Source: JAQBQZ01 sp964554765
GTDB lineage: Bacteria > Patescibacteriota > Minisyncoccia > Phycocordibacterales > CAIRYW01
Reading direction: 5' to 3'
Assembly: GCA_964554765.1 (NCBI GenBank)
Contig: CAZKPS010000012.1
Location: forward strand, 1-20,204
DNA: 20,204 nucleotides
The translations under genes and the position numbers were made by a program. Positions within the stretch are counted from its first letter, which is position 1; the number at the start of each line of letters is the position of its first letter. The notes below the pieces were generated by a model. That model did not search any database. It had not been told where the DNA came from and worked only from the letters and a program-made list of their open reading frames with translations. Of the stretch, positions 13,236 through 19,264 are shown piece after piece.

Positions 13236-13350
13236 GGAATTTTTCGTTACACGAACAGTATTCTGATTGGATAATTTATTTCGTTAACACTCATAAATTA
13301 TACTCAATCAGGCTTTGATTCCTGTACCCAAACTCTCTCAGTGTTTGCTT
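13236..13350 (+). repeat. Nested T-arm-flanked hairpin, copy 4, beside tRNA-Arg
   Basis: The middle stem is CTGATTG (13263-13269) with CAATCAG (13305-13311); the inner stem is ATAATTTAT (13271-13279) with ATAAATTAT (13293-13301). The outer arms GGAAT and ATTCC flank it, and the right side reads TTTGATTCCTGTACC, like a T-arm. It aligns with copies 1 and 3, including the loop TTTCG...CTCA and the flank ACAGTA, but the stem bases differ in both arms. Confidence 0.7.
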
Positions 13351-13358
13351 AAAATGCA

Positions 13359-13430
13359 TCCCTTCGGCAGGAATCGAACCTGCATTACAACTTCCGCAAA
13401 GTTGCGTCCTATCCATTGAACGACAAAGGG
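13359..13430 (-). tRNA. tRNA-Arg (anticodon GCG)
   Basis: A 72-base cloverleaf on the minus strand. The acceptor CCCTTTG pairs with CGAAGGG (one G-U) and the discriminator is A. The D-arm is GTTC...GGAC, the anticodon stem CAACT/AGTTG is perfect, the loop TTGCGGA gives GCG, and the T-arm is GCAGG-TTCGATT-CCTGC. CCA is not encoded. GCG would read CGC and CGU; most bacteria use an ACG (inosine) tRNA for this box. Confidence 0.95.
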
Positions 13431-13470
13431 GTGGTTCATAGATTATACTATTATTTTTGAATTGCAATTA

Positions 13471-13503
13471 AAATGAATGGCCACCTACGGTGGCCATTCA
13501 TTT
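13471..13503. terminator. Bidirectional intrinsic terminator
   Basis: A 15-bp perfect stem (13471-13485 with 13489-13503) around TAC has a GGCCACC/GGTGGCC top and A/T runs. It lies between tRNA-Arg and the 3' end of the membrane-protein gene (13547, minus), whose transcript it probably ends. It shares the CC-TAC-GG loop with the terminator at 8917. Confidence 0.9.
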
Positions 13504-13546
13504 ATCATTCAAAATACTAAATCCTATATTCAATATTCGGGCAAAA

Positions 13547-14014
13547 CTAGAATCCTAAAAACTCCATAAATCGGAGTGAGATTGGTTCCTCCATTTTTTC
13601 TTCTGGTATATAGTCAAGGAGAAAGTCTCGTACTGTTGCAGCGTCAACATAGTCTGTTTCGATTGAGATGACAAGGATAGGATTGATGAGACGGCTGGTT
13701 CGGAGTAGAAGCCTTGGGGCATGATATTTACTTTCGAGTATCCAAAAAGATTTAAAATCAATATGAGGATAGAGTTTATTATTAATGAGTAAACCATCTT
13801 TGGTCAATTCGTAGTCAAAGAGTTGAGGTGGTCTTCGTGCAATAGAGAGACTAGTTGCACCTGCGAGAAGGATAAACATTGCAAATATTGTGTTGTCATA
13901 AATATAGGCAATGACTGCAATAGAAATCACAATAATAGAAACAGCCCAAAACCAGTCGGCTGTCTTTTCTTTATATTCGAATTCATATCCTGACCACAAA
14001 ATTCGTCCATTCAT
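13547..14014 (-). CDS. Two-helix membrane protein with a PH-like C-terminal domain
   Basis: This 155-residue protein has two adjacent membrane helices (about residues 20-37 and 41-58: WFWAVSIIVISIAVIAYI and TIFAMFILLAGATSLSIA). A soluble beta-rich domain follows (YELTKDGLLINNKLYPHIDFKSFWILE...RLLLRTSRLINPILVISIE) and then a C-terminal helix. The layout recalls bacterial PH-domain membrane proteins, but I cannot name a family with certainty and no function is known. The ATG at 14014 is backed by TGATAAAAT ending six bases upstream. It is divergent from ung; the two promoters lie between 14015 and 14089. Confidence 0.78.
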   Translation of the reverse strand: MNGRILWSGYEFEYKEKTADWFWAVSIIVISIAVIAYIYDNTIFAMFILLAGATSLSIARRPPQLFDYELTKDGLLINNKLYPHIDFKSFWILESKYHAPRLLLRTSRLINPILVISIETDYVDAATVRDFLLDYIPEEKMEEPISLRFMEFLGF

Positions 14015-14020
14015 GCTGGT

Positions 14021-14029
14021 ATTTTATCA
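14021..14029 (-). promoter_or_regulatory. Extended -10 promoter of the PH-like membrane gene
   Basis: TGATAAAAT on the minus strand (TAAAAT at 14026-14021) ends six bases before the ATG at 14014 and predicts a leaderless mRNA. Confidence 0.7.
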
Positions 14030-14054
14030 TAAAACCTTTCCAAAATATCAATAT

Positions 14055-14083
14055 TTGTGTTTATATCTCCAAATCTTTACAAT
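14055..14083 (+). promoter_or_regulatory. ung promoter
   Basis: TTGTGT (14055-14060), a 17-base spacer and TACAAT (14078-14083) lie six bases before the ATG at 14090. It supports that ATG over the upstream in-frame codon at 14057, which lies inside the promoter. Confidence 0.7.
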
Positions 14084-14089
14084 ATATGT

Positions 14090-14758
14090 ATGAATACTGA
14101 TGTTAAACTCGAGCCTTCTTGGAAGCGACATCTAAGTGATGAATTCGTAAAACCGTATTTTACGAAGCTTCGGGAGTTTGTAAAATCAGAATATCTCCAC
14201 CATAAAGTATTTCCAGAACCAAAAAATATTTTTCGTGCATTCGACCTTTGTCCTTTTGACAAAGTAAAGGTGGTGATTATTGGTCAGGATCCATATCACG
14301 GAGTGGGGCAGGCGAACGGACTCTCATTTGCTGTGAGTGAAGATGTCTCAATCCCTCCGTCACTTAAAAATATTTTTAAGGAAATAAAAAGTGATTTAGG
14401 TATAGAACCAATTCAAAACGGTGATCTCACCAGATGGGCAAAGCAGGGCGTGCTACTTCTTAATGCGACACTGACTGTGCGGGCGAGTGATCCTGGGTCA
14501 CATCAAAATCAGGGGTGGGAGGAATTTACTGATGCAGCCATTAGGTCACTATCAGAACATCGAACAGGACTCGTATTTATGCTCTGGGGTAATTACGCCA
14601 AGAAAAAGGGTGCACATATAGATAGAAAAAAACATTTTGTGTTAGAGTCAGCTCATCCATCACCATTTTCTGCGACGAGTTTTTTTGGATGTCAGCATTT
14701 CAGTCGGACAAATGAATATCTAAAAGGAGAAGGCAAGACGGAGATTGATTGGATGTAG
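14090..14758 (+). CDS. ung: Uracil-DNA glycosylase, family 1
   Basis: UDG excises uracil from DNA to start base-excision repair. The protein is 222 residues, normal for family 1 (E. coli 229). The water-activating motif GQDPYHG is at residues 65-71 (catalytic Asp67), GLSFAVSE follows, LLLNATLTVR contains the uracil-specificity Asn, and the minor-groove loop HPSPFSA is at 189-195, followed by FFGCQHFSRTNEYL. All key residues are present. It is a single-gene unit, divergent from the PH-like membrane gene and convergent with the zinc-ribbon gene. Confidence 0.97.
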   Translation: MNTDVKLEPSWKRHLSDEFVKPYFTKLREFVKSEYLHHKVFPEPKNIFRAFDLCPFDKVKVVIIGQDPYHGVGQANGLSFAVSEDVSIPPSLKNIFKEIKSDLGIEPIQNGDLTRWAKQGVLLLNATLTVRASDPGSHQNQGWEEFTDAAIRSLSEHRTGLVFMLWGNYAKKKGAHIDRKKHFVLESAHPSPFSATSFFGCQHFSRTNEYLKGEGKTEIDWM

Positions 14759-14761
14759 AAT

Positions 14762-14789
14762 AAAAAAAGCACATCTCGAGTGAGTGTGC
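14762..14789 (-). terminator. Intrinsic terminator of the zinc-ribbon gene
   Basis: GCACA (14769-14773) pairs with TGTGC (14785-14789), extended by CTC/GAG with one bulge, and the minus strand then has seven Ts (14768-14762). It begins right at the stop codon of the minus-strand gene. Confidence 0.8.
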
Positions 14790-14984
14790 CTAGGGTTTCC
14801 AGCCAATTTCGGTCAAGATGACTCGCGCCTCCCAGGCTTTTTGGAAGGACCCAACATCTGTACCGCTTTGCCGAGGTGGTTCAGTGTCTTTGGGTGTTGG
14901 GTTGCATGTGGGGCACGATACGGGTCCACCACAGTTTGAACAGGTGCATTTTTTCATGGAGAAGAAGTGGATTGTTCCGTCCAT
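14790..14984 (-). CDS. Zinc-ribbon microprotein, 64 residues
   Basis: A small protein with a cysteine cluster, CTCSNCGGPVSCPTC (C-x-C-x2-C-x5-C-x2-C), able to bind zinc, and a C-terminal tail without known motifs. It starts 25 bases after the stop of the transglutaminase-like gene, with GTGAGGT seven or so bases before the ATG as a possible ribosome-binding site, and is followed at once by a terminator. It is therefore probably the second gene of a two-gene operon. An internal ATG (MKKCTC, residue 10) is a possible alternative start. Function unknown. Confidence 0.65.
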   Translation of the reverse strand: MDGTIHFFSMKKCTCSNCGGPVSCPTCNPTPKDTEPPRQSGTDVGSFQKAWEARVILTEIGWKP

Positions 14985-15009
14985 TAGATTACCTCACTCT
15001 ATCAATATG

Positions 15010-16155
15010 TCAAGAAATCCCCAGATTCTTTTGTATTTTCTTGGCTAGTTGGTCCCGCATCCTTGGGGGTTCTTTTTTCAATCCTTCTTTGAGTTTAGTT
15101 CCAAACTCTATCATTTTCGGGTCTACACCTTCAGGTGGTTGCATATCTGAAATAACAAAATCACAAAATGCTTTAGCAAGACCACTGTCTCTTAGTGATA
15201 ATATATCTCCCTGTGTTACATATAGACTTCTTGTACTGATATCTGACATTGCATTCTCAAAAAAACGCGCTCGATAGTCTGCATCTCTTATCTCTTGCAT
15301 ACGCTCTATTTCATCTGTCCATACTTTATTTTGAAAGGCGCTTTTCATTTCTGGCAAAATTTTTGCTTGTAAGCGTTTCCAGTCAATCAAAGTTAGTGTA
15401 TCTTTATTTGATTCCGCAATTTTTGAACCCTCATCATTTGTTCCAGGGAGGGTATAAAGATCTTTATTATTTGCAATATGTTCTAACACCGCAATATTCT
15501 CTAGTGTCTCGTGGAGTACGGCCTTGTCGAAGTCTTCTATGTAGATAATGTTCGGTTTTTGTTTGTCTGCGATATGTCTTGGAAGAGTCATAATTCTACT
15601 ACCATCCCGTGGCAGATAATCTGTTATGTCACAAGGTGTTTTATCATATCCTAACAAATAAGTTCTCCCTTCTTTTTGTATGATTATGTATGGATGATCG
15701 GCAGTGATTGCCATTTGAACATCATGTCCCTCACTCCTGAGTTCAGAACCTAAGAGTATTGCCTTTCCGAGGCAGTTGAGCCCCTCAGATCCATTTCGGA
15801 CGGCTAGCTTCGGTGTGAATCCCCAGCTCTCATATGTTCCAAGATCGTTTGTAATTGCGAGACTATTTATTTCAGCAAGAGACTTAATTTCACGAGGATC
15901 AAATTCTAATTTGACATCATCTATACCTAATTTCTCAAAACTATTCCTAATAGTTTGTTTTACTGATTCTTCCAATGATGATTGAGACATTGGTGTTTCG
16001 AGCATTTGTCTTTGGATTTCTCGAGATATTTCTGTTGCTGTTTCTGGGGTTATATCTATCTCAGGATCTTGCAGAAATATGATATCAGAGGCAATCTTCC
16101 TCCATGCTTGTTGTTCAATTTCTGTAACAGTTTCTGGTCTTGATAAGAATTCCAT
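15010..16155 (-). CDS. Uncharacterised protein with a transglutaminase-like Cys-His-Asp core
   Basis: A 381-residue protein with no signal peptide or membrane segment. Residues 1-95 are helical and charged. The central part reads GLNCLGKAILLGSELRSEGH, then ITADHPYIII, then RTYLLGYD, giving Cys128, His154 and Asp171. The order and spacing, with a helix after the Cys and strands carrying His and Asp, match the transglutaminase/papain-like triad. The C-terminal half (about 200-381) is helical and not recognised. It could be a protease, amidase or inactive scaffold. The ATG at 16155 was chosen because TGATATACT lies seven bases upstream; the TTG at 16161 falls inside that gap. It is followed by the zinc-ribbon gene. 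Confidence 0.7.
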   Translation of the reverse strand: MEFLSRPETVTEIEQQAWRKIASDIIFLQDPEIDITPETATEISREIQRQMLETPMSQSSLEESVKQTIRNSFEKLGIDDVKLEFDPREIKSLAEINSLAITNDLGTYESWGFTPKLAVRNGSEGLNCLGKAILLGSELRSEGHDVQMAITADHPYIIIQKEGRTYLLGYDKTPCDITDYLPRDGSRIMTLPRHIADKQKPNIIYIEDFDKAVLHETLENIAVLEHIANNKDLYTLPGTNDEGSKIAESNKDTLTLIDWKRLQAKILPEMKSAFQNKVWTDEIERMQEIRDADYRARFFENAMSDISTRSLYVTQGDILSLRDSGLAKAFCDFVISDMQPPEGVDPKMIEFGTKLKEGLKKEPPRMRDQLAKKIQKNLGIS

Positions 16156-16162
16156 AATCAAT

Positions 16163-16171
16163 AGTATATCA
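16163..16171 (-). promoter_or_regulatory. Extended -10 promoter of the transglutaminase-like gene
   Basis: TGATATACT on the minus strand (TATACT at 16168-16163) lies seven bases before the ATG at 16155 and predicts a leaderless mRNA. Confidence 0.65.
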
Positions 16172-16262
16172 AAAAGTTGTTGCTTGAGAGATGAAATATA
16201 TACCCTACTGTCTCCTGCATAAAAGAGGTGAAACGAAGGATAATTTTATTTAAACTTTTATA

Positions 16263-16841
16263 TTATTTATTATGACTTTTTGAATGTCTTCGAAAGAAAT
16301 AAAAAAGTATGAGAATGATGTATGCAGTGAGCGACATCATTGGGATAGTGATGTAACCGAATGTGACAAAAAATATTTTTGCGCAGGATGAGCCTTGTGT
16401 ACTGCATGCACTAAGAAGCCCTGGGTCAAACATCTGTCCGTAATATTGAAAGAGGGCAATAGTAGCACCACAGATTGAGAGTATGAGACTGTAGAGAAAT
16501 ACCATTTCATCTTCTACTTTTTGTACTTTTTCGTTGTAGAGTGCCACTCCAAAAAGAATCACCTGAGGATAGAGAAAGACTCTCTGCCACCAGCAGAGTT
16601 CGCACGGATCAAACCCTATAATATTTGAATAGATGAGGCTTGTTGCAAGTCCTGTGAGACTGATGATAAATCCCGCGAGCATTGCGTGTTCAGCTGCTTT
16701 TTGTGAGAGATGGTGGAGGATTTGTGCTGGATGTTTGAGAGTGATAAGGAGAAGTGCGAGAGCGGCGAGGATGATTCCGATTTGAGCGAAAATGGTAAAC
16801 CAAGAAAGTATGAGTGTGATTTGATCTCCGATGGGTGACAT
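16263..16841 (-). CDS. dsbB: DsbB-type thiol oxidoreductase (disulfide bond formation)
   Basis: DsbB passes electrons from periplasmic or extracytoplasmic DsbA-like oxidases to quinone. The 192-residue protein has five predicted membrane helices: an N-terminal one (about 12-34), then the usual four. The first cysteine pair is C80-x2-C83 in DPCELCWWQR, the family signature with the quinone-site Arg. The second pair is C146 and C153 in SACSTQGSSCAK, the loop that attacks DsbA. The extra N-terminal helix makes it longer than the minimal BdbC form. No dsbA-like gene is in the window. TGCTATCAT lies six bases before the ATG, so the mRNA is probably leaderless. Confidence 0.92.
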   Translation of the reverse strand: MSPIGDQITLILSWFTIFAQIGIILAALALLLITLKHPAQILHHLSQKAAEHAMLAGFIISLTGLATSLIYSNIIGFDPCELCWWQRVFLYPQVILFGVALYNEKVQKVEDEMVFLYSLILSICGATIALFQYYGQMFDPGLLSACSTQGSSCAKIFFVTFGYITIPMMSLTAYIILILFYFFRRHSKSHNK

Positions 16842-16847
16842 AGGGTT

Positions 16848-16856
16848 ATGATAGCA
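16848..16856 (-). promoter_or_regulatory. Extended -10 promoter of dsbB
   Basis: TGCTATCAT on the minus strand (TATCAT at 16853-16848) ends six bases before the dsbB ATG at 16841. Confidence 0.65.
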
Positions 16857-16871
16857 TTTTAGGAATAATGA

Positions 16872-17001
16872 GGCGAGAGTTTCGACCTCGACTAAATTCT
16901 GCTGCCCGCAGAATTTGTCTGGTCACCGCCTCGTATTTTTCTCTACTGAGAAAAATATACTCCGGCGTTCGAATCTCGCCGAAAGTGCGTTTAGCACTTT
17001 C
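16872..17001 (+). repeat. Nested T-arm-flanked hairpin, copy 5, with side hairpins
   Basis: The outer arms GGCGAGA (16872-16878) and TCTCGCC (16974-16980) pair and continue into TTCGA/TCGAA. Inside are a 9-bp hairpin (16894-16902 with 16908-16916), a CGCC/GGCG pair (16927, 16964) and a long A/T stem (16933-16943 with 16948-16960, TA bulge). TTCGAATCTCGCC on the right looks like a tRNA T-loop and acceptor strand. A GAAAGTGC/GCACTTTC hairpin (16981-17001) follows, as in copy 3. No tRNA gene was found next to it. Confidence 0.65.
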
Positions 17002-17007
17002 TCTCCT

Positions 17008-17059
17008 CCGCAAAATTAAAAAATACCAAGGAATTCCTTGGTATTTTTTAATTTTGCGG
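17008..17059. repeat. 52-bp perfect palindrome
   Basis: Positions 17008-17033 and 17034-17059 are exact reverse complements with no spacer, centred on GGAATTCC. The arms carry A/T runs (AAAATTAAAAAATACC) and end in CCGC/GCGG. It occupies the same place relative to hairpin copy 5 as the tRNA-Lys palindrome does relative to copy 3. Positions 17060-17229 beyond it hold no recognised feature except a short direct repeat (ATGACACA, near 17163 and 17173). Confidence 0.9.
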
Positions 17060-17229
17060 GCCACTCGAGTTAAGTACCCACACCTCAAGACCTTGTAAGG
17101 GTATTTTAGGATTTCTGAGAGAGGGTAGTGAAGGCACCTGAGTCTAGGGTGGAGGTTTTTGAAATGACACAAATGACACACCTGGTAGGGGGTTTATCGA
17201 GATTTGCATAAAAAGATTAATGATGTACC

Positions 17230-17282
17230 TTGCCAGATAGCAATTTTAATGTTATTTTGATGCTAGAAAATAACCAAGGAGG
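17230..17282 (+). promoter_or_regulatory. Promoter and strong ribosome-binding site of the ABC-F gene
   Basis: TTGCCA (17230-17235), a 17-base spacer and TATTTT with a TGT extension (17253-17258) would start transcription near 17265. AAGGAGG (17276-17282) lies six bases before the ATG at 17289. This is the only canonical Shine-Dalgarno seen in the window. Confidence 0.65.
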
Positions 17283-17288
17283 ATTTCA

Positions 17289-18785
17289 ATGACACTGACA
17301 CTAAAAAAAGCTACCAAGAAATACAACGGGCAGACAGTTCTATATGAGATTGATTTCTCTGCAAGCGAGGGCGATAAAATCGTGATTATCGGCGAAAATG
17401 GTTCGGGTAAGTCAACACTCCTTCGTATGCTCACTGCAGACGAAGAGTTGGCCTCTGGAAAAAGATTCGTTGAAAGTCACGCCGACATCGCTTTTGTTTC
17501 ACAAGAGTTGTCTCAAGAGGTTTTGGAACAGGGGCAGACTGGTGAGGAGTATGTGTATGGTTTTGGGGATGACAAATTGATGCGCAGGGTTAAGAAACTG
17601 ATTTCTGATTTTGATTTGGGAGAATATGCTTTAAGTTTGCCTTTGGGGTCTCTCAGTGGCGGACAGCAAAAAATCCTTGCACTATCAGTTGCGTTCGCAA
17701 GAAACCCTGATTTCATCTTGCTGGATGAACCTGAGAACCATATCGACATATTCGCGAGGCAAGTGCTGATTGAGCTGATGAAAGAATTCCGAGGAGGCCT
17801 CGTATTTGTGAGCCATGATCAAGACCTTATTAATGCGGTGACGAACCGAATTGTGGAGGTTGAAAATGAAGGGCTTACAGCATACAAAGGTAACTACGAA
17901 TTCTACCTGGAGGAGCGTGCTCGTCAAAAAGCAGGGCAAGAGCATACTTGGCAGGTTCATCAAAAGAAGGTTGAGCAACTGGATAAGTTGATCAAAAGAA
18001 TGAGGCAATGGGTGCAAGTGAACCCTGATCTCGGAGCACAACTTCGGGCAAGAAAGTCTCAACTTAGACAACTTCAAGACAAGGCTCCAGAAAAACCGAA
18101 GAAATCAAAGAGAATTGCGATTTCGACCAGCGAGGTCGAGCAGAATCGTGGCAAAAGGATTCTCAAGGTTGAAAGCCTCTCTGTGACCAGAGGGGATCGG
18201 AGACTTTTGATGGACACATCATTGAGTCTTTTCTTTGGTCAAAAAGTTGCTATGATTGGCAGAAATGGTAGTGGAAAAACTTCCTTTTTGAAGGCGATAT
18301 TGGGAGATGTGGCGGTATCAGGAATACTCAAAGTGGGGAACAATGTAAAAGTTGGTTACTTCTCCCAAGAGTCACTTGAAACATTAGACGAGAATAGTTC
18401 GGCAGTTGAATTACTGCAAAAGGTGACTCGTGCACCCGAATCGAACACTCGAAGTCTGCTAGCTCGATATCTCATTGATGCCAATCATTGCATGCGTCCG
18501 ATAAAGACGCTTTCTGGGGGGCAGAAAATGCGCCTCCGGTTTTGTCTGCTCTTTGCTTCTAAACCTGACCTTTTGCTTCTTGATGAGCCAACTAATCATC
18601 TTGACCCTGTGACTTGGGACCTGCTTGTGCAGGCACTCAACGAATATCAGGGCACTATGGTTCTTGTTTCCCACGACCGAGTCTTTATTGACCAGGTCGC
18701 CAAGGAGCTTTGGATCATTGAGAATGGCTCGATAAGTCAGTTTGCTGGCACGCTAACAAACTACCTTGAAGAAGGTGGTGAATAG
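17289..18785 (+). CDS. ABC-F family ATPase (ribosome-associated)
   Basis: ABC-F proteins are soluble twin-ATPase factors that act at the ribosomal E site; some rescue stalled ribosomes and some protect against antibiotics. The 498-residue protein has NBD1 with Walker A GENGSGKST (35-43), signature LSGGQ (122-126) and Walker B LLDEPEN (144-150). A charged helical linker follows (about 205-285). NBD2 has GRNGSGKTS (324-332), LSGGQ (408-412) and DEPTNHLD (432-439). There is no arm insertion in NBD1 and no long C-terminal tail, unlike EttA or Uup. The length and compact form are compatible with resistance-type ABC-F proteins, but this is not proof. A strong Shine-Dalgarno and more GC-rich codons than the neighbours suggest horizontal transfer. 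Confidence 0.9.
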   Translation: MTLTLKKATKKYNGQTVLYEIDFSASEGDKIVIIGENGSGKSTLLRMLTADEELASGKRFVESHADIAFVSQELSQEVLEQGQTGEEYVYGFGDDKLMRRVKKLISDFDLGEYALSLPLGSLSGGQQKILALSVAFARNPDFILLDEPENHIDIFARQVLIELMKEFRGGLVFVSHDQDLINAVTNRIVEVENEGLTAYKGNYEFYLEERARQKAGQEHTWQVHQKKVEQLDKLIKRMRQWVQVNPDLGAQLRARKSQLRQLQDKAPEKPKKSKRIAISTSEVEQNRGKRILKVESLSVTRGDRRLLMDTSLSLFFGQKVAMIGRNGSGKTSFLKAILGDVAVSGILKVGNNVKVGYFSQESLETLDENSSAVELLQKVTRAPESNTRSLLARYLIDANHCMRPIKTLSGGQKMRLRFCLLFASKPDLLLLDEPTNHLDPVTWDLLVQALNEYQGTMVLVSHDRVFIDQVAKELWIIENGSISQFAGTLTNYLEEGGE

Positions 18786-18792
18786 CAAAGCG

Positions 18793-18828
18793 CCTGCGGT
18801 GTGAACAACACCGCAGGTATTTTTATTT
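18793..18828 (+). terminator. Intrinsic terminator of the ABC-F gene
   Basis: CCTGCGGTGT (18793-18802) pairs perfectly with ACACCGCAGG (18808-18817) around GAACA, then TATTTTTATTT. It begins eight bases after the ABC-F stop codon. Confidence 0.93.
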
Positions 18829-18855
18829 GACAAAGCCTTCATTATGATGTAGTTT

Positions 18856-19263
18856 ATGTTTGTGAAAAAAACTATTTTTTTGAGTGGTCCCATGAGAGGA
18901 GTTCCAAGAGAGGTTTCTCTTGGTTGGAGAAATAATGCTACACAGATTTTGGGACATGATTTCAATGTCATTCATGCTCTTCGTGGAAGGGAAGAGAAAG
19001 AAGCTTTTACTGATCCAAAAACCGCGGTCATACGTGACTTGTCTGATATATTGAAATCAGACATTATTTTGGTTGATGATACAATCGAGAACGTAAGCAT
19101 GATTGGTACCTCTATGGAGGTATTCTTTGCTTTTGAAAATAAAAAACCTGTTATCATATTTGGTCGTGCACATGAAAAGGATTATTGGCTTAACTACCAT
19201 TCACATTTAAGAGTCGATACTTTAGAAGAGGCATGCGATGTTATAAGAAAGATGTTTATATAA
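18856..19263 (+). CDS. Nucleoside 2-deoxyribosyltransferase-like protein
   Basis: A 135-residue protein. TIFLSGPMRGVPREVSLGWRNNA is the N-terminal 'flaGPmrg' nucleotide-binding loop of the family, RDLSDILKSDIILVDDT gives the middle strand, and MIGTSMEVFFAFENKKPVIIFG carries the expected catalytic-type Glu (GTSMEV). The family moves deoxyribose between bases or cleaves nucleoside monophosphates, so a role in nucleotide salvage is likely; the true substrate is unknown. A TATGAT (18843-18848) lies seven bases before the ATG. Its stop is one base before the ATG of the aminotransferase gene (TAATATG), so the two probably form an operon. Confidence 0.8.
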   Translation: MFVKKTIFLSGPMRGVPREVSLGWRNNATQILGHDFNVIHALRGREEKEAFTDPKTAVIRDLSDILKSDIILVDDTIENVSMIGTSMEVFFAFENKKPVIIFGRAHEKDYWLNYHSHLRVDTLEEACDVIRKMFI

Positions 19264-19264
19264 T

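Noticed and set aside
17060..17160. tRNA gene next to the 52-bp palindrome, by analogy with tRNA-Lys
   Set aside because: No acceptor pairing, D-arm or T-arm could be assembled on either strand.
16846..17181. 111-residue minus-strand ORF upstream of dsbB
   Set aside because: It spans the perfect palindrome and hairpin copy 5 and overlaps the dsbB promoter; the translation repeats because of the palindrome.
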